Source of the DNA: Caulobacteraceae bacterium
GTDB taxonomy: Bacteria; Pseudomonadota; Alphaproteobacteria; Caulobacterales; Caulobacteraceae
Assembly (NCBI GenBank): GCA_025351125.1
Contig: JANXWN010000058.1
Location: forward strand, 1-10,632
Length of the DNA: 10,632 nucleotides
Direction: 5' to 3'
Part shown: positions 7,936 to 10,632 of the stretch, piece by piece
Position numbering within the stretch: the first letter of the stretch is position 1
How the letters are laid out: each line of letters starts with the position of its first letter
Translations under genes and position numbers: made by a program
Notes under the pieces: generated by a model
Database searches by the model: none
Told to the model about the DNA's origin: nothing
The model's input: only the letters and a program-made list of their open reading frames with translations

Positions 7936-7961
7936 CGCTCTCTAACGGCCGTCGCCTGATC

Positions 7962-8001
7962 GGTCGGTCGGACACGGCCGAGGTCGGTCGATCGTCGGTC
8001 G
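7962..8001. repeat. Direct repeats GGTCGGTCG in the cupin-ddl spacer
   Basis: GGTCGGTCG occurs at 7962-7970 and 7982-7990, exactly 20 bp apart (about two helical turns), and a shortened copy GTCGGTCG at 7994-8001. All lie in the 128-bp gap before ddl (7897-8024), the region expected to hold the promoter of the ddl-ftsQA unit. No convincing -35/-10 pair is visible there. They may be operator half-sites or only simple GC-rich repetition. Confidence 0.35.
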
Positions 8002-8024
8002 CAAACACCGCCGGATCGACAACA

Positions 8025-8489
8025 TCAGCTCGCCGTATGGATCGAATCCACCCATGCGACGCCTTCGGGTTTTTCAGCCGGGGTAATATCCAGGTTCACC
8101 ACGGTCGCCTCGCCGCCGCTGCGCACCAGCACGCATTCCAGCGCCTCCTCACTCGAGGCGTTGATTTCTTGATGCGGCACGAAGGGCGGGACGTAGATAA
8201 AATCACCCGGCCCGGCTTCGGCGACGAATTCCAACGTCTCGCCCCACCGCATGCGGGCGCGGCCCTTGATAACGTAGATAACGCTTTCCAGATCGCCGTG
8301 ATGGTGGGCGCCGGTCTTGGCGCCGGCGTGGATATGCACGGTGCCCGCCCACAGCTTTTCCGCCCCGACCCGCGCCTGTGTTATGGCCGCGGCGCGAGAC
8401 ATGCCCGGGGTTTGCGGCGTATTGGCGTCCAGCTGTCCCGCCAGGATCACCCGCACGCCATTCGCCCGCCAGTCGGTTTGTTGCGTCAT
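8025..8489 (-). CDS. Single-domain cupin protein, function unknown
   Basis: 154 aa. A small beta-barrel of the RmlC-like cupin superfamily, probably cytoplasmic because no signal peptide is present. Cupin motif 1 is complete: Gly60, His62, His64, Glu68 and Gly76 (GAHHHGDLESVIYVIKG). Motif 2 is GDFIYVPPFVPHQEIN (95-110) with His106. The three histidines and the glutamate form the usual metal site, so a metal-binding enzyme or sensor is plausible, but neither metal nor substrate can be named. The ATG has no Shine-Dalgarno; a GATAAT hexamer only 8 nt upstream suggests a very short or absent leader. It is on the same strand as the upstream sulfotransferase (121-nt gap with a hairpin) and ddl (128-nt gap), so it is probably an independent unit. 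Nothing beyond the fold supports a link to sulfation. Confidence 0.85.
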   Translation of the reverse strand: MTQQTDWRANGVRVILAGQLDANTPQTPGMSRAAAITQARVGAEKLWAGTVHIHAGAKTGAHHHGDLESVIYVIKGRARMRWGETLEFVAEAGPGDFIYVPPFVPHQEINASSEEALECVLVRSGGEATVVNLDITPAEKPEGVAWVDSIHTAS

Positions 8490-8497
8490 GCGGCGAT

Positions 8498-8525
8498 ATT
8501 ATCGAACGGACATCCAGTTGGTCCA
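8498..8525 (-). promoter_or_regulatory. Candidate cupin promoter (near-leaderless)
   Basis: On the minus strand TGGACC (8525-8520) and GATAAT (8503-8498, one mismatch to TATAAT) are 16 nt apart. The start codon follows 8 nt after the -10, so transcription would begin almost at the ATG, which agrees with the lack of a Shine-Dalgarno. Weak -35, hence low confidence. Confidence 0.3.
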
Positions 8526-8552
8526 GCGCCGTTTTTCATCAAAGTTCGCTCA

Positions 8553-8575
8553 GCGCCGCACGAGAGAGGCGGCGC
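8553..8575 (-). terminator. Hairpin downstream of the sulfotransferase, possible terminator
   Basis: A perfect 7-bp stem (8553-8559 with 8569-8575, GCGCCGC/GCGGCGC) with a 9-nt loop, 35 nt after the sulfotransferase stop. No U-tract follows on the minus strand, so it would be a weak or factor-dependent terminator, or an mRNA-end stabiliser. Confidence 0.35.
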
Positions 8576-8610
8576 ACGCCAAACGATGATCGAACCGACC
8601 GTTTGCGACC

Positions 8611-9558
8611 CTAGAGCGTTTTCGGGTCGCTTACAGAGGTTCGTCCGCCCTCAATCCAGCGCTTCATGTCGCGATCCATTCGCTGACGGCTCAAGGTTTC
8701 GTACAAAGCTTGGTTCTCGGCCGACAGCACATCGCGCCACTCGCCCATGCGGCTTCGTCGGAAGAAGTCGGCGTTATTGCGCCACTCGCCAAGGTGCGCT
8801 CCGGGCGCCGCGGCGTCGGCGTCGGCGCGCATTGCGGAGAACGAAGCCGCGTTTACGAGGGCGGGCCACGCGTCTTCGTTCACGGCAATGCCGAGAAACG
8901 CGGAGAGCTGACGCATCTGGCCATCGAGGTCCGCCTTCATATCGGTATAGTGGAGGAAAAAAAGGTTCGGCAGCCTGCGCCAGGCCCAGTATGTTTTGAA
9001 AAAATGGGTCGAAGACCCAAACGGCAGTCCGTCTTCGGTCCATGGATTGTCCGGCGTCGTGGCCCAGATCGTAAAAAGCGCGTTAGGTTCGGTCGGGAAG
9101 GGCAAGCTCACACCCTCCGGCAAGCCCGACCGTCTCCGAACGTCCGCCGCGGTCTCGTCCGATAAGTTGTCGAAGTGATCGAGCATCGAGAGAAAGGCGT
9201 CTCGCGGGTCGCGGCCACAGACCACGTAGGCCACGTCGGCGAAATACGGCAGACCGTCCAATGGCGTGTGCGTTTTGAGCACCCGTCGAAAGGTCTGAGC
9301 ACCCAGTTCGGCGTTCACAATGTCGATGGGCTGGCTCACGCGATCGACCCAACGCGAAAGGCGCGTGAGCGGCTGCGGGAGTTGCGGTGTCTGGTGCACC
9401 AAAAGGGCGCAGATCATCTGCGTCCAAGTGGTTCCGCATTTTGGCGGCGTGCAGACGACGATGTCGCCGGCCCGGTGTTCGAAACCCGCCCACCGATCGC
9501 TGTCGTAAACGCCGGTTTTGTAGCTATGAAGGCGTTGCGGGAGGGTTGTTGTTTCCAT
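8611..9558 (-). CDS. PAPS-dependent sulfotransferase (Sulfotransfer_1 type)
   Basis: 315 aa cytosolic-type sulfotransferase that should transfer sulfate from PAPS to a hydroxyl or amine acceptor. The 5'-phosphosulfate loop is PKCGTTW (39-45), with Cys41 where most relatives have Ser. KTHTPLDGLP carries the presumed catalytic His97. The 3'-phosphate loop is CGRDPRDAFLS (Arg116, Ser124). HYTDMKADLDG (203-213) and the C-terminal SRMGEWRDVLS (269-279, corresponding to the RKG-GxW PAPS contact) complete the fold. There is no signal peptide or membrane segment. ATG 9558 has GGAG 8 nt upstream. The acceptor cannot be deduced. It is divergent from a second, clearly related sulfotransferase at 9821 and lies outside the conserved dcw block, so it is accessory and possibly acquired. 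Confidence 0.92.
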   Translation of the reverse strand: METTTLPQRLHSYKTGVYDSDRWAGFEHRAGDIVVCTPPKCGTTWTQMICALLVHQTPQLPQPLTRLSRWVDRVSQPIDIVNAELGAQTFRRVLKTHTPLDGLPYFADVAYVVCGRDPRDAFLSMLDHFDNLSDETAADVRRRSGLPEGVSLPFPTEPNALFTIWATTPDNPWTEDGLPFGSSTHFFKTYWAWRRLPNLFFLHYTDMKADLDGQMRQLSAFLGIAVNEDAWPALVNAASFSAMRADADAAAPGAHLGEWRNNADFFRRSRMGEWRDVLSAENQALYETLSRQRMDRDMKRWIEGGRTSVSDPKTL

Positions 9559-9820
9559 CGGTCTCGCTCCCCAATCTGGTAAACCTCGTTCTTGGCGAGG
9601 CTACACTGAGATAACGGCTTTATGGCCGCCTTGGAAAGATTTCCGCGCAAATACAAAATTGCCGATAACGACCATCGCCGCGATGATTTGTCGAAATCGT
9701 GAAACGGCCGCTTCAGTCCGCCCTGCCGCCCCGCTGCAAATGTTCGGTTAGCGGTATGCTAATGTGAGCCGACCACACCTTCCGTTATTGGCGTATAACC
9801 GTCCACGAGGGGAGCCTTGC
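9559..9820. promoter_or_regulatory. Divergent intergenic region between two sulfotransferase genes
   Basis: 262 bp, more AT-rich than the surrounding genes, and it must contain the promoters of both divergent genes. Visible elements: a 5-bp inverted repeat CCTCG-N7-CGAGG at 9584-9600 in the minus-strand leader; GATTT-N4-AAATC at 9685-9698 near the middle; TTAGC-N5-GCTAA at 9748-9762; and TATAAC at 9794-9799, a possible -10 for the plus-strand gene that would leave a leader of about 15-20 nt. No convincing -35 was found for either direction, and I see no coding potential. Confidence 0.5.
9748..9762. promoter_or_regulatory. Inverted repeat TTAGC-N5-GCTAA, possible operator
   Basis: A perfect 5-bp dyad centred about 65 bp before the plus-strand sulfotransferase start. 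It includes a T-N11-A pattern of the kind LysR-type regulators bind and lies at a normal distance upstream of the TATAAC at 9794. No regulator gene is in the window, so its role is only inferred. Confidence 0.35.
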
Positions 9821-10632
9821 ATGCTAATTCGTCCCGCGCAGCGCGAATATCGCACCTGGAGCCTCGATAGCCGTCGATGGGCGCTCTACACCCCCCGCCG
9901 CGACGACATCGTTATCGCAACGGCATCCAAATGCGGCACGACCTGGACACAGCAAATCGTCTCGTCTCTTATTTTTCAAGATGCGATCGCGCGCGCGATT
10001 CCAACCGTCTCGCCATGGATCGATGCACGGTTCCGCGGAGGCGCGGAACAACTTTTTGATGTTCTTGAAGCTCAGACCCATCGCCGCTTCGTCAAGACGC
10101 ACCTGCCGATCGACGGGCTGCCGTTCTATGACCAGGTTCGCTACATCCACGTGGCGCGAGACGGTCGTGACGCGTTCATGTCATACCATCACCACCTCAC
10201 AGGGTTGTCTCGGGCGGCGCTGGACAGCTTTGACCAGATCGGTCTTGACGATCCGGCCGTGGGTAGGCTCTACCCAAAAATTCCTGCGAGGCCCGCGCAA
10301 TTTTTTCGTCTCTGGATATCGACGCCCGCCGTACCTGGACATACGGAGGGTACGCCTAACCCATCGTTTTTCGACCTTGTCGCCGGGTATTGGGCCGAGC
10401 GCCAGCGGCCAAACGTGTTGCTCGTGCACTACAACAACTTGAAAGCCGATCTCGACGGCGAGATGCGACGCATCGCGTCATTTCTTGACATCGCGATTGA
10501 CGAGACGATCTGGCCGTCTTTGGTCGCGGCGGCGGGCTTTGAATCTATGCAGGCGGCCGGTCAGGATCTGATGCCGCAGTCCCAGTTTCTGTTCTCTGGT
10601 GGGGCGCGGCATTTTTTCAATAAAGGCACGAA
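9821..10632 (+). CDS. Second PAPS-dependent sulfotransferase (3' end beyond window)
   Basis: Partial: 270 codons visible, frame open to the last base. ATG 9821 has an excellent GAGGGGAG 6 nt upstream. The PAPS loop is SKCGTTW (36-42), again with Cys in place of Ser; the presumed catalytic His94 is in KTHLPIDGLP; the 3'-phosphate loop is ARDGRDAFMS (Arg113, Ser121). HYNNLKADLDG (203-213) matches the other copy almost residue for residue, and the frame breaks off at FFNKGT (265-270), the start of the C-terminal PAPS contact, so only about 30-50 residues are missing. The region between the two PAPS loops and the acceptor-lid segment at about 155-185 differs from the minus-strand copy, suggesting a different acceptor. 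Transcription is divergent from that paralogue. The substrate is unknown. Confidence 0.9.
   Translation, partial: MLIRPAQREYRTWSLDSRRWALYTPRRDDIVIATASKCGTTWTQQIVSSLIFQDAIARAIPTVSPWIDARFRGGAEQLFDVLEAQTHRRFVKTHLPIDGLPFYDQVRYIHVARDGRDAFMSYHHHLTGLSRAALDSFDQIGLDDPAVGRLYPKIPARPAQFFRLWISTPAVPGHTEGTPNPSFFDLVAGYWAERQRPNVLLVHYNNLKADLDGEMRRIASFLDIAIDETIWPSLVAAAGFESMQAAGQDLMPQSQFLFSGGARHFFNKGT

Noticed and set aside
7928..7945. TTAA followed by CTAAC upstream of ddl, resembling a CtrA site
   Set aside because: Spacing is wrong (not 7 nt) and the second half-site is imperfect.
8490..8610. Small gene in the sulfotransferase-cupin gap
   Set aside because: No frame with a start, ribosome site and sensible length on the coding strand; the plus-strand frames there extend antisense into real genes.

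Overview
The window is GC-rich bacterial chromosome and reads as the distal part of an alphaproteobacterial division and cell-wall (dcw) cluster, joined to a small accessory region. Gene order on the minus strand, in the direction of transcription, is ddl > ftsQ > ftsA > ftsZ > lpxC > bamD > recN. This order is typical of Alphaproteobacteria. A perfect CtrA-type box (TTAA-N7-TTAAC) and a GANTC site just upstream of ftsZ point towards a Caulobacter-like cell-cycle circuit, so an order such as Caulobacterales or a relative is likely. Species cannot be named from this sequence.

Layout, left to right: recN (cut by the left edge, 1-863), bamD (894-1880), lpxC (2020-2910), ftsZ (3039-4538), ftsA (4725-6074), ftsQ (6078-6983) and ddl (6943-7896), all on the minus strand. 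Further right are a one-domain cupin (8025-8489, minus) and a sulfotransferase (8611-9558, minus). A 262-bp divergent intergenic region follows, then a second, related sulfotransferase on the plus strand, cut by the right edge (9821-10632). No stretch over 300 bases lacks a gene. I see no tRNA, rRNA, CRISPR array, insertion sequence or attachment site.

How the genes work together: Ddl makes D-Ala-D-Ala for peptidoglycan. FtsQ, FtsA and FtsZ are divisome proteins (periplasmic scaffold, membrane tether and Z-ring GTPase). LpxC commits UDP-acyl-GlcNAc to lipid A. BamD is a lipoprotein of the outer-membrane protein assembly machine. RecN is a DNA-repair SMC-like ATPase. The block thus couples wall, septum and outer-membrane growth. 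ddl/ftsQ overlap by 41 nt and ftsQ/ftsA are 3 nt apart, so these three are probably one transcript. The 186-bp ftsA-ftsZ gap holds the best regulatory signal of the window. lpxC and bamD both appear to start with TTG.

The part right of ddl is not dcw: murB or murC, the usual upstream neighbours, are absent. The two sulfotransferases share an unusual Lys-Cys-Gly-Thr-Thr-Trp PAPS loop and look like diverged duplicates. Their acceptor is unknown. I found no clear new multi-gene system. The observations most worth following are the ftsZ control region, the competing hairpins between lpxC and bamD, and the sulfotransferase pair.
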